Assembly: GCA_963723355.1 (NCBI GenBank)
Contig: CAVRQQ010000002.1
Coordinates: 124,001 to 188,000, forward strand
Length of the DNA stretch: 64,000 nt
From: JAFDBW01 sp963723355
GTDB taxonomy: Bacteria; Desulfobacterota; Desulfuromonadia; Desulfuromonadales; BM103
Direction of reading: 5' to 3'
The notes under the pieces were generated by a model, which was not told the DNA's origin, ran no database searches, and was given only the letters and a program-made list of their open reading frames with translations. The position numbers and the translations under genes are program-made. Below are positions 17,286 to 26,887 of the stretch, piece by piece (the first letter of the stretch is position 1; each line of letters begins with the position of its first letter).

Positions 17286-17678
17286 CTAGATTCGATAGAT
17301 CGTCACAGAGCCTTGCCGGACCTGTTTCTCCAGCCACGCACTCAGACCCTTTCGCCACAACTCACGAGTAATCGGAACCAGAAAGCTGAAGCCAAGAGCA
17401 TCCGTGAAAAAGCCCGGGGTCAACAGCAGTAACCCGCCGACCAGGATCAATGCTCCGTCGATCAGGGTTTGTGCTGGCATCTGGCCGTTAGCGGTCTCCT
17501 GCTGAATTCTTCTCAAGATCTCCAACCCCTGACTGCGAGCAAGCCATGCCCCGGCTACTCCGGTTAACATGATCAGGCCAACCGTCGCGCCAATGCCGAT
17601 CATGCGGCCGGCTTCGATCAGTATGTAAAGCTCCATGACTGGTACAAAAACAAAGATTATCAGGAGTTTTATGAACAT
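17286..17678 (-). CDS. fxsA: FxsA family membrane protein
   Basis: A 130-residue inner-membrane protein. It opens with a hydrophobic helix and VPVMELYILIEAG, continues with GIGATVGLIMLTGVAGAWLARSQG and has GGLLLLTPGFFTDALG, which together define the FxsA family. FxsA was named for suppressing phage exclusion when overproduced; its normal role is unknown. The 3' end directly abuts the repeat at 16958-17274. Confidence 0.85.
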   Translation of the reverse strand: MFIKLLIIFVFVPVMELYILIEAGRMIGIGATVGLIMLTGVAGAWLARSQGLEILRRIQQETANGQMPAQTLIDGALILVGGLLLLTPGFFTDALGFSFLVPITRELWRKGLSAWLEKQVRQGSVTIYRI

Positions 17679-17988
17679 GTGTCCTCGCCTAATGGGTTTT
17701 GGTCAATGAAAGCATTGCTAATAAACATCATATATAGTTGCCATTTAAATTATTTGGTAACTATCTGATTTATAAGGATAAAAAATGTGCTTATTTTTTG
17801 GGCATATAGCTGAAGTGGTCATAAAGCGGTTTTAGGTTTGGCTTGTACACATAGTTTTCAACACCTTGTCCACACTTTTTGTGGACAAGGTTTGCAGATG
17901 CCCGAAACACTTCATTTTTTTAATTATCGGTAGCTGTCAGACATGCTCAGGACATCACAATCCGTTGAGCATCGATACAGAGGCGACC
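17679..17988. other. Intergenic stretch with a long perfect hairpin
   Basis: About 310 bases between fxsA and mazG, AT-rich. The only clear structure is an 11-base perfect inverted repeat, ACCTTGTCCAC at 17863-17873 and GTGGACAAGGT at 17881-17891, separated by ACTTTTT. It may act as the mazG terminator on the reverse strand, although the T-run after it is poor. TTGTCCACA resembles a DnaA box with one mismatch. Confidence 0.5.
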
Positions 17989-18678
17989 TCAGTCTGCGTC
18001 CAGTTGTTGTAATAATTTTCGCGTCGTTTTGCGCAAGGCCGACTCGGCGTCCAGACCCGCATCATGCGATATTCGAACAATCTGCAGCAGGAGCAGCCCC
18101 AGAGTTTCTTCATCAATCGTAACCGCCATGTCCTGATCTGCGAGCCATTGTGTTGTTTCGGAAATCTCGCGGAAGTCCGGCAATTCCTCTTGACGTCCAG
18201 CTTTGTTCATTCTGGCGATCAGTTTCTGCGCACGTTGCAGTGCAGGCAGTTTGCCTGGCAGATGGTCCGCAAGACAGCTTTTGTTGTGGGTTGCTTCAGA
18301 GCGTTTGATCGTTTCCCACTGCGTGTCCAGCTCGGTTTCTGTAAAATCATGATTCTCACGTGCAAAGACATGCGGGTGGCGCCGCAGAAGTTTTTCCGCA
18401 ATGCACGCTGATACATCATAAAAATCAAACTGACGGCGTTCTGAAAAAATCTGCGCCTGGAACACGACCTGCAGGAGCAGATCACCAAGCTCGTCGAGAA
18501 TAAGCTCCGTGTCGCCCTCTTCAATGGCGTCTATCAGCTCGCAGGCTTCTTCGAGGATGTATGGAGCCAGGCTCTCCGGAGTCTGTTCCGCATCCCAGGG
18601 GCAGCCATCCGGAGCCCTCAGGTCGCGCATGATTTTCAGCAGGGCATCGATACTTTTATGAGGGTTTTTATGAGTCAT
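17989..18678 (-). CDS. mazG: Nucleoside triphosphate pyrophosphohydrolase MazG
   Basis: A 229-residue all-alpha NTP pyrophosphohydrolase. It opens LLKIMRDLRAPDGCPWDAEQT, the MazG signature, and shows the metal-binding EEACELIDAIEEGD and DELGDLLLQVVFQAQI. A second, weaker MazG-like half follows. It clears damaged or unwanted (d)NTPs and can affect (p)ppGpp levels. The ATG at 18678 is followed by MTHKNPHKSIDALLK. Confidence 0.92.
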   Translation of the reverse strand: MTHKNPHKSIDALLKIMRDLRAPDGCPWDAEQTPESLAPYILEEACELIDAIEEGDTELILDELGDLLLQVVFQAQIFSERRQFDFYDVSACIAEKLLRRHPHVFARENHDFTETELDTQWETIKRSEATHNKSCLADHLPGKLPALQRAQKLIARMNKAGRQEELPDFREISETTQWLADQDMAVTIDEETLGLLLLQIVRISHDAGLDAESALRKTTRKLLQQLDAD

Positions 18679-18828
18679 CTTGGATCTTTTCCCAAACAGT
18701 GTTGACTCCTTCTACCGCAGCTCACAAAAGATTGCAAGTGACCGTAATTTCGGGGCACTTAAGTCTTGCAAATTTATCTTTAATACGTTAATAGAAGGGA
18801 CTTGGTTTCAGGCTGGGGTGAAAACATC

Positions 18829-18856
18829 TTGACTGTTTCCGAGAGGTTTCTATACT
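18829..18856 (+). promoter_or_regulatory. Sigma-70 type promoter of the yceD-rpmF-fab operon
   Basis: TTGACT (18829-18834), a 16-base spacer and TATACT (18851-18856). The predicted transcript starts near 18863, about 30 bases before the GTG start of yceD. Confidence 0.75.
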
Positions 18857-18891
18857 GGCGCCCTGCCTGTGTTGCAATGAGGTAAATTGTC

Positions 18892-19431
18892 GTGCTTATA
18901 CAGATCGACAAGCTGAAAAGGCGGCCGCGCCAGATTGAGATTGATGAACAGGCATCTGACTTTTCAGTCTTGCGTGAACTCATTGATCAGGGCACGGTCG
19001 TTTTCGAGGATAATATCCGCGGCACCTTGACCGCAACCTGGGTGGGTAAAATCGTCGAGGTGGCAGGCAATCTGCGGACGACGATAACCTCATCGTGCGG
19101 GCGCTGCCTGAAACCGATTACCAGTCACCTGCAGATTGAAGTATTGCTCTGTTATAGTGAACTGGCCGGTGACGAAGAACATGTTGCCGAAGAAGTGGAA
19201 TTACACAGTGAAGACCTGGGCCTGATAACATTCTCCGGTACGGAGATCGACCTGCGACCAGATATACAGCAGGAGATTATCATGGCCATTCCGCAACAGC
19301 TTGTTTGCGAAGATGCGTGCAAGGGGCTCTGCCCGAACTGCGGTATTGACCTGAACCGTGGACGATGTACCTGCGACCCACCGGTTTTCCATGCCGGTCT
19401 TGCTGCGCTGAAAAACTTCAGATTAGAATAA
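18892..19431 (+). CDS. yceD: YceD family protein (DUF177)
   Basis: A 179-residue DUF177/YceD protein. It has a CGRCLKP motif at about 65-70 and a C-terminal Cys-rich part, CKGLCPNCGIDLNRGRCTC, that likely binds zinc. YceD is linked to 23S rRNA or large-subunit biogenesis and nearly always precedes rpmF, as here. The start is GTG 18892 after GAGGTAA. It heads the ribosome/fatty acid operon. Confidence 0.88.
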   Translation: MLIQIDKLKRRPRQIEIDEQASDFSVLRELIDQGTVVFEDNIRGTLTATWVGKIVEVAGNLRTTITSSCGRCLKPITSHLQIEVLLCYSELAGDEEHVAEEVELHSEDLGLITFSGTEIDLRPDIQQEIIMAIPQQLVCEDACKGLCPNCGIDLNRGRCTCDPPVFHAGLAALKNFRLE

Positions 19432-19503
19432 CCAGTTAACGGGCATGATGCCCATAATAGATCAGACCAGATGAAACGATATATTTAAGGAGACTTTTTA
19501 AAA

Positions 19504-19683
19504 ATGGCAGTACCGAAGAAAAAAACCTCGAAATCCAAGCGCAATATGCGCCGCTCCCACGATGGCTTGAAAACTCCCGGTATCTCTCTCTGTCCGCAAT
19601 GCAAGGAACCCAAGCAGGCTCATCGCGCTTGTCCTTCCTGCGGTTACTACAAGGGCAAGGAAGTCCTCAACACTGAAGAATAA
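19504..19683 (+). CDS. rpmF: 50S ribosomal protein L32
   Basis: A 59-residue L32. It opens MAVPKKKTSKSKRNMRRSHD and has two CxxC pairs (CPQC, CPSC) for zinc, so it is the zinc-binding form. ATG 19504 follows AAGGAGA. It sits in the classical yceD-rpmF-plsX order. Confidence 0.97.
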   Translation: MAVPKKKTSKSKRNMRRSHDGLKTPGISLCPQCKEPKQAHRACPSCGYYKGKEVLNTEE

Positions 19684-19694
19684 GGGCGCTTCCT

Positions 19695-20741
19695 TTGAAT
19701 AGTCGTCCCATAGTCGCCATTGATGTCATGGGGGGAGATAATGCCCCTGCTGATGAAATTACCGGTGCCGTCATGGCTGCCCGGAAGTGGCAGATTCCAG
19801 TTGTCCTGGTTGGTCAGTCCGAACTTGTTGAGAAGGAGTTGGCAAACCACGATATCAAGGGCCTCGATGTCAGAGTCGTCCAGGCAAGTGAAGTCGTCGG
19901 TATGCAAGACTCGGCCTCTGATGCCGTCCGCAAGAAAAAGGATTCATCGATCCGCGTTGCGTTTGACCTGGTCAAGCAGGGCGAGGCCAGTGCGGTCGTC
20001 AGTACCGGCAATTCCGGGGCCACGATGGCTGCCGGGATGTTTGTGCTGAAACGTATTCCCGGCATTGACCGCCCGGCGATTGCAACGGTGGTCCCCAACC
20101 TGAAGGACCAGACGATTATCCTCGACGTCGGCGGCAATGTAGACTGCAAACCCATTCATCTCGTCCAGTTCGCCCTGATGGGAAGTGTCTTCAGCGCCCA
20201 GATGTTTGGAAAAAAATCTCCAAGGGTTGGATTGTTGTCAAACGGTGAAGAAGAATCCAAGGGGAATGAGCTGACGCGTCTGGCCAACCTGAAACTCAAG
20301 GAAACATCCTTGAATTATGCCGGCTACACCGAAGGTCGCGATATTTACAATGGCAAGGTTGATGTCGTTGTCTGCGACGGTTTTGTCGGTAACGTCGTGC
20401 TGAAAGTTTCAGAAGGCCTCGCGGAAGCGATGGGGCTGATGCTACGCAAGGAGTTCAGCTCAAGGCTCTTTTCCAAAATCGGTTACCTGCTGGTCAAGCC
20501 TTCCCTGAAGGCTTTCCGCAATAAGGTCGATTACGCTACGTATGGTGGCGCTCCCCTGCTGGGTATCCAGGGCACCGCGATGATTTGTCATGGCAGCTCC
20601 AGCCCGAAAGCGATCAAGAATGCCATCAAGATGGCCTATGATTACGATAAGCGCCAGGTAAAGAAACGTATGATCGAACGTCTCGATGAAGTTCGCATGG
20701 AAATCAAGGATGATGCTGATCCTGCTGAGGCTGTCAGTTAA
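19695..20741 (+). CDS. plsX: Phosphate acyltransferase PlsX
   Basis: A 348-residue PlsX, which makes acyl-phosphate from acyl-ACP for phospholipid synthesis. Typical segments are IAIDVMGGDNAP, STGNSGATMAAGMF and VVCDGFVGNVVLKVSEG. The start is TTG 19695, supported by the conserved PIVAIDVMGG just after it; no ATG is available nearer than that motif. It lies 11 bases after rpmF. Confidence 0.95.
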   Translation: MNSRPIVAIDVMGGDNAPADEITGAVMAARKWQIPVVLVGQSELVEKELANHDIKGLDVRVVQASEVVGMQDSASDAVRKKKDSSIRVAFDLVKQGEASAVVSTGNSGATMAAGMFVLKRIPGIDRPAIATVVPNLKDQTIILDVGGNVDCKPIHLVQFALMGSVFSAQMFGKKSPRVGLLSNGEEESKGNELTRLANLKLKETSLNYAGYTEGRDIYNGKVDVVVCDGFVGNVVLKVSEGLAEAMGLMLRKEFSSRLFSKIGYLLVKPSLKAFRNKVDYATYGGAPLLGIQGTAMICHGSSSPKAIKNAIKMAYDYDKRQVKKRMIERLDEVRMEIKDDADPAEAVS

Positions 20742-20765
20742 CTGCACACTGCAAGGAGCAGAACC

Positions 20766-21746
20766 GTGATTAGAGCACGTATTACCGGTACCGGATCTTA
20801 CGTCCCCGAAAAAATTCTGACCAATAAGGATTTCGAGAAGTATCTCGACACCACGGATGAGTGGATCGTCGCCCGGACCGGCATTCGGGAGCGACACATC
20901 GCTGCAGAAGGTGAGAATACCTCGGATTTGTGTCTAAACGCGGCCCGTAATGCAATTGATATGGCCGGCATTACTGCTGAAGATATCGATTTGATCGTCG
21001 TCGCGACGATCACCGGAGATTATCCCTGGCCGGCAACAGCCTGTATCGTTCAGAACAAACTCGGTGCAAAGCAGTGCGGGGCTTACGATATTTCCGCAGC
21101 CTGTAGCGGTTTTCTCTATGCCCTGAGTAATGCCGTTGCCCAGATTGAATCGGGAGCGATTAAACGGGCCCTGGTCATCGGTGCCGAGACGCTTTCGCGC
21201 ATCGTTGATTATAATGACCGCAACACCTGTCTGTTGTTCGGCGATGCTGCCGGTGCTGTGGTGCTCGAAGCCCGGGAAGGCGAGCGGGGAATCCTTTCTT
21301 CACATCTTCATGCTGATGGCTCCTATCTGGAATTGCTCTATCAACCGGGATTCGGTACTGCGATCACTCCGACCGAGGAGATCATCCGTGATCGTGGTTA
21401 TTTCCTGAAGATGCAGGGTAATGAGGTTTTCAAGGTCGCGGTGAAGATGCTGGCTGAGGTTGCCCAGGAAGCAGTTGAGGCCAATGGCATGACGATCGAC
21501 GATATTGATCTTCTGATCCCGCACCAGGCCAATATCAGGATTCTCGAAGCAACCGCCAAACGCATGAAGTTGCCGGCAGAGAAAGTCTATATCAATGTTG
21601 ATCGATTCGGCAACACCTCGGCGGCGACGATTCCTCTGGCCCTTGATGAAGCCAATCGGGCTGGCAAACTGAAAGAGAATGACCTCCTTGTGCTGAATGC
21701 CTTCGGTGGCGGTTTTACCTGGGCTGCGACCTGTCTGCGCTGGTAG
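20766..21746 (+). CDS. fabH: 3-oxoacyl-ACP synthase III
   Basis: A 326-residue FabH that starts fatty acid synthesis by condensing acetyl-CoA with malonyl-ACP. The catalytic triad is visible: Cys in DISAACSGFLYAL, His in LIPHQANIRILEA and Asn in FGNTSAATIPLAL. The start is GTG 20766 after AAGGAG. Confidence 0.95.
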   Translation: MIRARITGTGSYVPEKILTNKDFEKYLDTTDEWIVARTGIRERHIAAEGENTSDLCLNAARNAIDMAGITAEDIDLIVVATITGDYPWPATACIVQNKLGAKQCGAYDISAACSGFLYALSNAVAQIESGAIKRALVIGAETLSRIVDYNDRNTCLLFGDAAGAVVLEAREGERGILSSHLHADGSYLELLYQPGFGTAITPTEEIIRDRGYFLKMQGNEVFKVAVKMLAEVAQEAVEANGMTIDDIDLLIPHQANIRILEATAKRMKLPAEKVYINVDRFGNTSAATIPLALDEANRAGKLKENDLLVLNAFGGGFTWAATCLRW

Positions 21747-21765
21747 GTCAGGAGATTGAGCTGAT

Positions 21766-22686
21766 ATGATCGCTTTTTTGTTTCCCGGACAAGGCTCACA
21801 ACATGCCGGAATGGGGAAAGACCTCGCCGAGAACTTTCCGGTTGCCCGGCAGGTTTTTGAAGAGGCGAACGATGCGTTGGGTGTTGACCTGGCTTCTCTC
21901 TGTTTCAACGGCCCGGAAGAAGATCTGAAGTTGACAGCCAATACGCAACCGGCAATACTCACAACCAGTATTGCCGCACTGCGTGTTCTGGAAACCGAGA
22001 CCGGAATTGCACCGAATTGTGCCGCGGGTCATTCTCTCGGTGAATACAGTGCCCTGGTCTGTGCCGGTGCCCTGAACTTTGCCGATGCAGTCCGAATCGT
22101 TCGGCAGCGCGGAACCTTCATGCAAGAGGCCGTTCCGGTAGGCACAGGCGCCATGGCAGCAATCCTGGGCCTTGATCAGGAAACCCTGGAAAGGGTTTGT
22201 CAGGATGCCGCCCAGGGGCAGGTGGTTTCACCGGCAAATTTCAACAGTGCCGGTCAGGTGGTCATAGCAGGAAACACTGAAGCTGTCGACCGTGCCATGA
22301 ACCTTGCAAAAGAGAATGGTGCCAAGCGCGCGTTGCCGCTGCCGGTCAGTGCTCCGTTCCATTGCAGCCTGATGATCCCCGCCGGAGAACGATTGGCGGA
22401 CGTTCTCGCCGGCATCAAGGTCGGTGACATGACCGTTCCGGTGATCACGAACGTTGAGGCGACCCCCAATCAGGACGCATCGCGTGTTTGCCAACTGCTG
22501 GTTGACCAGGTCAGTGCGCCAGTTCGCTGGGAAGACACAATCGCCTGTATGATCAAACTTGGTGTCGAGCGTTATATTGAGATTGGCCCAGGCAAAGTTC
22601 TGGCCGGTCTGGTCAAGAGAATGGCCAAGGATAGCACCATTCAGAATGTACAAAATGTCCCTGATATCAGAGTGTTAACTGGATAA
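21766..22686 (+). CDS. fabD: Malonyl-CoA:ACP transacylase
   Basis: A 306-residue FabD that loads malonyl groups on ACP. It opens FLFPGQGSQHAGMGKDLA and has the nucleophile motif GHSLGEYSAL; the second catalytic His is in SAPFHCSLM. It is the third gene of the fab run. Confidence 0.95.
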   Translation: MIAFLFPGQGSQHAGMGKDLAENFPVARQVFEEANDALGVDLASLCFNGPEEDLKLTANTQPAILTTSIAALRVLETETGIAPNCAAGHSLGEYSALVCAGALNFADAVRIVRQRGTFMQEAVPVGTGAMAAILGLDQETLERVCQDAAQGQVVSPANFNSAGQVVIAGNTEAVDRAMNLAKENGAKRALPLPVSAPFHCSLMIPAGERLADVLAGIKVGDMTVPVITNVEATPNQDASRVCQLLVDQVSAPVRWEDTIACMIKLGVERYIEIGPGKVLAGLVKRMAKDSTIQNVQNVPDIRVLTG

Positions 22687-22706
22687 CCCTGGAGGACTGT
22701 TTAAGT

Positions 22707-23444
22707 ATGCTGTCTGAGAAAGTAGCCATAGTGACTGGCGCATCACGTGGAATTGGTCGCTGTATTGCCCTTGCACTTGCCGCACAAGGCGCTAAAGTTG
22801 TTGCGTCGGCCCGGAATGCCGAAGCTTTGGATAACCTTGTTGAGGAAATCAAGGGACAAGGTGGGGAGGCCACCGCTGTTGTTGGCGACGTCGCTGTCGA
22901 CACTGACGCCTCAAGACTCATCGATCAGGCTGTTGCCAAATATGGTCAGGTTGACATTCTGGTCAACAATGCCGGTATTACCCGCGACGGTCTTCTGCTG
23001 CGCATGAAAAACGAGGACTGGGACGCAGTCCTTGACACGAACCTGAAAGGGGCTTTCCTCTGTATTCGTGCTGCGGCCAAGGTTATGAGTAAACAAAGGT
23101 CAGGTCGGATTATCAATATCTCGTCCGTGGTCGGCGAGATGGGTAACGCCGGCCAGGCGAACTACTGTGCCAGCAAGGCCGGGCTTCTCGGCCTGACCAA
23201 ATCTGTTGCGCGCGAACTGGCTCGACGAAATGTCACTGTCAACGCTATTACGCCTGGCTTCATTGTCACGGATATGACGGATGACATGACCGATAAAGCC
23301 CGTGAGGCAATGACCGAGCAGATTCCCCTGGGACGGCTCGGTGAGGTGGATGATATCGCAAATGCCGTGATTTTCCTGGCTTCTGACCAGTCTTCCTATA
23401 TAACCGGTCAGGTTCTCGGAATCAATGGCGGCATGTATATGTAA
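22707..23444 (+). CDS. fabG: 3-oxoacyl-ACP reductase
   Basis: A 245-residue short-chain dehydrogenase. The NADPH site is TGASRGIGRCIA, with NNAGITRDGLLLRM, catalytic YCASKAG (Tyr and Lys) and the closing GQVLGINGGMYM. FabG reduces beta-ketoacyl-ACP in each elongation round. ATG 22707 follows GGAGG. Confidence 0.95.
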   Translation: MLSEKVAIVTGASRGIGRCIALALAAQGAKVVASARNAEALDNLVEEIKGQGGEATAVVGDVAVDTDASRLIDQAVAKYGQVDILVNNAGITRDGLLLRMKNEDWDAVLDTNLKGAFLCIRAAAKVMSKQRSGRIINISSVVGEMGNAGQANYCASKAGLLGLTKSVARELARRNVTVNAITPGFIVTDMTDDMTDKAREAMTEQIPLGRLGEVDDIANAVIFLASDQSSYITGQVLGINGGMYM

Positions 23445-23515
23445 ACAACCGTGTAGATACACAACATAAACGAGGCGGTCAGAGATCGAATCGAAACCAC
23501 AAGGAGGATTGTACA

Positions 23516-23749
23516 ATGTCCAGTATTAATGAGCGTATCAAGCAGATTGTTGCAGAGCAGTTGGGTGTGGATGAGGATCAGGTGACCAACGAAGCGTCCT
23601 TCATGGACGATCTCGGGGCGGACTCCCTGGATACCGTTGAACTGGTCATGGCCCTTGAAGAAGAATTTGACATCGAGATTTCCGATGAGGATGCTGAAAA
23701 AATTCAGACCGTTCAGGATGCCATCGATTATATCGGCGAAAGTGCCTAA
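23516..23749 (+). CDS. acpP: Acyl carrier protein
   Basis: A 77-residue ACP. The phosphopantetheine serine is in DDLGADSLDTVELVMALEE. The protein is strongly acidic, as usual. ATG 23516 follows AAGGAGG. Confidence 0.97.
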   Translation: MSSINERIKQIVAEQLGVDEDQVTNEASFMDDLGADSLDTVELVMALEEEFDIEISDEDAEKIQTVQDAIDYIGESA

Positions 23750-23860
23750 GTTCCGGGCGACCACAAGCGCCAAGTGTGGTTGCCACATATATCATAACCT
23801 TCCCCGGCAACCTGAACTGGTTGTCGGGGACTGGTTTTGTGTTGGGAGGATATAAGCCTC

Positions 23861-25093
23861 ATGCGCAGAGTCGTTGTAACAGGCCTGGGAATTACTTCAC
23901 CCCTGGGAACAGGTCTAGAAAAAAACTGGGACGCGTTGACCAATGGTCGCTCCGGGATTGGTCCGATTACTCATTTTGACGCAACCGATTTTCCGGTCAA
24001 ATTCGCCGGTGAAGTCAGAGACTTGTCCCTTGATGACTTTATCGACAAGAAAGAGGCCCGTAAAATGGACCTCTTCATCCATTATGCGCTTGCTGCTGCG
24101 ACCATGGCACTTGAAGATTCCGGCCTGGAGATCAATCAGGATAACGCTGAACGTGTCGGTGTTGTCGTCGGATCGGGGATGGGTGGACTGCCATCCATTG
24201 AGAAATACCACGGTGCTTTTCTTGAGGGGGGGTATCGCAAAATCAGTCCTTTCTTCATCCCGATGTCGATTATCAATCTGGCCGCCGGCCAGATTTCGAT
24301 AAAGCATGGTGCCAAGGGGCCAAATATCGCTCCGGTGTCGGCCTGTGCCACTGGCACACATGCGATCGGTGATGCTTTTCGCATGATCCAGCGTGGCGAT
24401 GCAGATGCAGTCATTTCCGGTGGCGCCGAGTCAACGGTCTGTCCGCTCGGTATTGGTGGTTTTTCGGTAATGAAGGCGCTGTCGACGCGCAATGAAGATC
24501 CCCTGGCAGCCAGCCGGCCTTTTGACAAGAACCGCGACGGCTTTGTTATGGGAGAAGGTTCCGGGATCGTTATCCTCGAAGAATATGAGTCGGCGAAAAA
24601 ACGTGGAGCGAGGATTTACGGCGAGGTTCTCGGCTACGGTCTGACTGCAGATGCCTATCACCTGACGGCACCGTCGCCGGGCGGCGAAGGTGCGGCCCGC
24701 TGTATGCAGATGGCTCTTGATACCGCCGGGCTGAACCCGGAAGATGTTGATTATATCAATGCCCATGGGACGTCCACGCCGTTCAATGACCTTTACGAGA
24801 CGATGGCGATCAAGTCGGTGTTCGGCGATCATGCCAGGAAGTTGATGATCAGCTCGACCAAGAGCATGACCGGACACCTGCTCGGCGCAGCCGGTGGTGT
24901 CGAAGCGATCTTCTCGCTGCTGGCCATCTCTCGCGGAGTCGTGCCACCGACTATCAACTATACGGAGCCGGATCCCGAGTGCGACCTGGATTACGTGCCG
25001 AATGAAGCACGCCAGTCGGATCTGAAAGTCGCAATTTCCAATTCGCTTGGATTCGGCGGCACCAACGCGACAATCCTGTTCCGCAAGGTCTGA
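23861..25093 (+). CDS. fabF: 3-oxoacyl-ACP synthase II
   Basis: A 410-residue elongating condensing enzyme. The catalytic Cys is in VSACATGTHAIGDA, the two His in NAHGTSTPFND and KSMTGHLLGAAGG, and the closing loop is NSLGFGGTNA. The start is ATG 23861 (MRRVVVTGLG) after GGGAGGAT; an in-frame extension to 23837 is not needed. Confidence 0.95.
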   Translation: MRRVVVTGLGITSPLGTGLEKNWDALTNGRSGIGPITHFDATDFPVKFAGEVRDLSLDDFIDKKEARKMDLFIHYALAAATMALEDSGLEINQDNAERVGVVVGSGMGGLPSIEKYHGAFLEGGYRKISPFFIPMSIINLAAGQISIKHGAKGPNIAPVSACATGTHAIGDAFRMIQRGDADAVISGGAESTVCPLGIGGFSVMKALSTRNEDPLAASRPFDKNRDGFVMGEGSGIVILEEYESAKKRGARIYGEVLGYGLTADAYHLTAPSPGGEGAARCMQMALDTAGLNPEDVDYINAHGTSTPFNDLYETMAIKSVFGDHARKLMISSTKSMTGHLLGAAGGVEAIFSLLAISRGVVPPTINYTEPDPECDLDYVPNEARQSDLKVAISNSLGFGGTNATILFRKV

Positions 25094-25097
25094 GCAG

Positions 25098-25553
25098 ATG
25101 ATTGCCGTCGGAAGTGACCACGGTGGGTTGGAGCTCAAGGATGCCATCCAGGCCGCACTCGCTGCGCGCGGCCTGGATGTCGACGACTACGGGACCGACA
25201 ACGGCGATTCGGTCGATTACCCGGATTTCGCTGAAAAAGTCGCCGCTGCTGTGTCCCGTGGCGATATCGAACTCGGCATCCTGGTATGCGGAACGGGGAT
25301 TGGCATGTCAATCGTTGCCAACAAGTTTCCTGGCGTCCGCGCCGCTCTTGCAACCGACGAGTTCATGGCACAAATGGCCAAGGAGCATAACAACGCCAAC
25401 GTCCTGGTCCTGGGTGGCAGGGTGCTCGCTAAAGACCTGGCCGTGAAGATGGTGAATGTGTGGCTTGATTCAACCTACGAGGCTGGACGTCATCAGCGGC
25501 GGCTTGACAAGATCTCCCGGCTGGAAGAAGATGTCCGTGCCGGCAAGTTTTAG
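25098..25553 (+). CDS. rpiB: Ribose 5-phosphate isomerase B
   Basis: A 151-residue RpiB/LacAB enzyme of the pentose phosphate pathway. It has IAVGSDHGGLELKDAI at the start and the active-site loop LVCGTGIGMSI, then NVLVLGGRV. ATG 25098 lies four bases after the fabF stop, and a terminator follows the gene. Confidence 0.93.
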   Translation: MIAVGSDHGGLELKDAIQAALAARGLDVDDYGTDNGDSVDYPDFAEKVAAAVSRGDIELGILVCGTGIGMSIVANKFPGVRAALATDEFMAQMAKEHNNANVLVLGGRVLAKDLAVKMVNVWLDSTYEAGRHQRRLDKISRLEEDVRAGKF

Positions 25554-25563
25554 TTTGTAAGTT

Positions 25564-25595
25564 CGGGCAGGCCCAGTGCCTGCCCGTTTTATTTT
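25564..25595 (+). terminator. Rho-independent terminator between rpiB and glyA
   Basis: CGGGCAGGC pairs with GCCTGCCCG over a five-base loop, followed by TTTTATTTT. It would end or weaken the fab-rpiB transcript before glyA. Confidence 0.85.
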
Positions 25596-25636
25596 CAAGC
25601 AAGGTTCTCGATAAATAATCTGGAGGTTGTATCCCC

Positions 25637-26887
25637 ATGTTTGACAAGCTCGCCCAATTCGACCCCGAAATCACTGCGGCAATCCGCCAGGAGACGGAGC
25701 GCCAGGAATATAGCCTGGAATTCATTGCTTCGGAAAATTTCGTCAGTGAGGAAGTCCTCGCTGCACAAGGTTCCGTCCTGACCAACAAGTACGCCGAAGG
25801 CTACCCTGGCAAAAGATATTATGGCGGTTGCGAATTTGTTGACGTCGCCGAGCAGCTGGCGATCGATCGCGCCAAGCAGCTGTTCGGCGCCGAACATGTC
25901 AACGTTCAAGCCCATTCCGGCTCCCAGGCCAATATGGCGGTTTATTTTGCCGCCTGCCAACCTGGCGATACGGTCCTCGGCATGAACCTGGCCCACGGCG
26001 GTCATCTGACCCACGGCTCTCCGGTCAATTTCTCCGGTAAATTGTTCAATATCGTGCCCTACGGTATCCGCAGGGATACCGGTAGGATCGATTATGACGA
26101 AGTGGAATCGTTGGCCAAACAACATCAGCCCAAGCTGATCGTGGTCGGGGCCAGTGCTTATCCTCGCACCCTCGATTTCGAAGCTTTCCGCCGGATTGCC
26201 GATATGGTCGGTGCCCCGGTGATGGTTGATATGGCGCATATCGCAGGTCTGGTTGCTGCGGGTGTGCACCCCTCGCCGGTTGCACATGCGGAATACGTGA
26301 CGACCACGACGCACAAGACCCTGCGTGGGCCTCGCGGCGGCATGATCCTCTGCCAGGAGGAATTTGCCAAAAAGCTGAACAGCAATATCTTCCCGGGCAT
26401 CCAGGGCGGGCCGCTGATGCATGTCATCGCTGCCAAGGCCGTCGCCTTCAAGGAAGCACTGACCCCAGAATTCAAAACCTATGCCGGGCAGGTGGTCAAA
26501 AATGCCCAGGCCCTGGCTGCTGAGCTGGTCTCGCGTGGTTACAACCTGGTTTCAGGGGGCACTGACAACCACCTGATGCTGGTTGATTTCAGCGGCAGTG
26601 ACCTGACCGGTAAGGTTGCCGAGGAAACGCTCGAAAAGGCCGGTATCACGGTCAACAAGAACGCCGTGCCTTTCGATACCCGCTCGCCGTTTGTGACCAG
26701 CGGTATTCGGATCGGCACGCCGGCCAGCACGACCCGCGGTTTGAAGGAAAAGGAAATGCGCCAGATCGGCGCATGGATCGATGAAGCGCTGCAAAACATT
26801 GAGAATGACACAGTGCTGGCGAGAATTCGTGGCGAAATCCGCGAGCTCTGCAAGCAGTTCCCGCTTTACGCCCACAGGCTGGTTTAA
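25637..26887 (+). CDS. glyA: Serine hydroxymethyltransferase
   Basis: A 416-residue PLP enzyme that converts serine and tetrahydrofolate to glycine and methylene-THF. The PLP lysine is in YVTTTTHKTLRGPRGG. The N-terminal SENFVSEEVLAAQGS and YAEGYPGKRYYGGCEFVD are typical. ATG 25637 follows TGGAGG. Its stop overlaps the next start (TAATG). Confidence 0.96.
   Translation: MFDKLAQFDPEITAAIRQETERQEYSLEFIASENFVSEEVLAAQGSVLTNKYAEGYPGKRYYGGCEFVDVAEQLAIDRAKQLFGAEHVNVQAHSGSQANMAVYFAACQPGDTVLGMNLAHGGHLTHGSPVNFSGKLFNIVPYGIRRDTGRIDYDEVESLAKQHQPKLIVVGASAYPRTLDFEAFRRIADMVGAPVMVDMAHIAGLVAAGVHPSPVAHAEYVTTTTHKTLRGPRGGMILCQEEFAKKLNSNIFPGIQGGPLMHVIAAKAVAFKEALTPEFKTYAGQVVKNAQALAAELVSRGYNLVSGGTDNHLMLVDFSGSDLTGKVAEETLEKAGITVNKNAVPFDTRSPFVTSGIRIGTPASTTRGLKEKEMRQIGAWIDEALQNIENDTVLARIRGEIRELCKQFPLYAHRLV

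Noticed and set aside
25595..26422. Reverse frame of 275 codons opposite glyA
   Set aside because: glyA is certain; the antisense frame is a codon-bias shadow.
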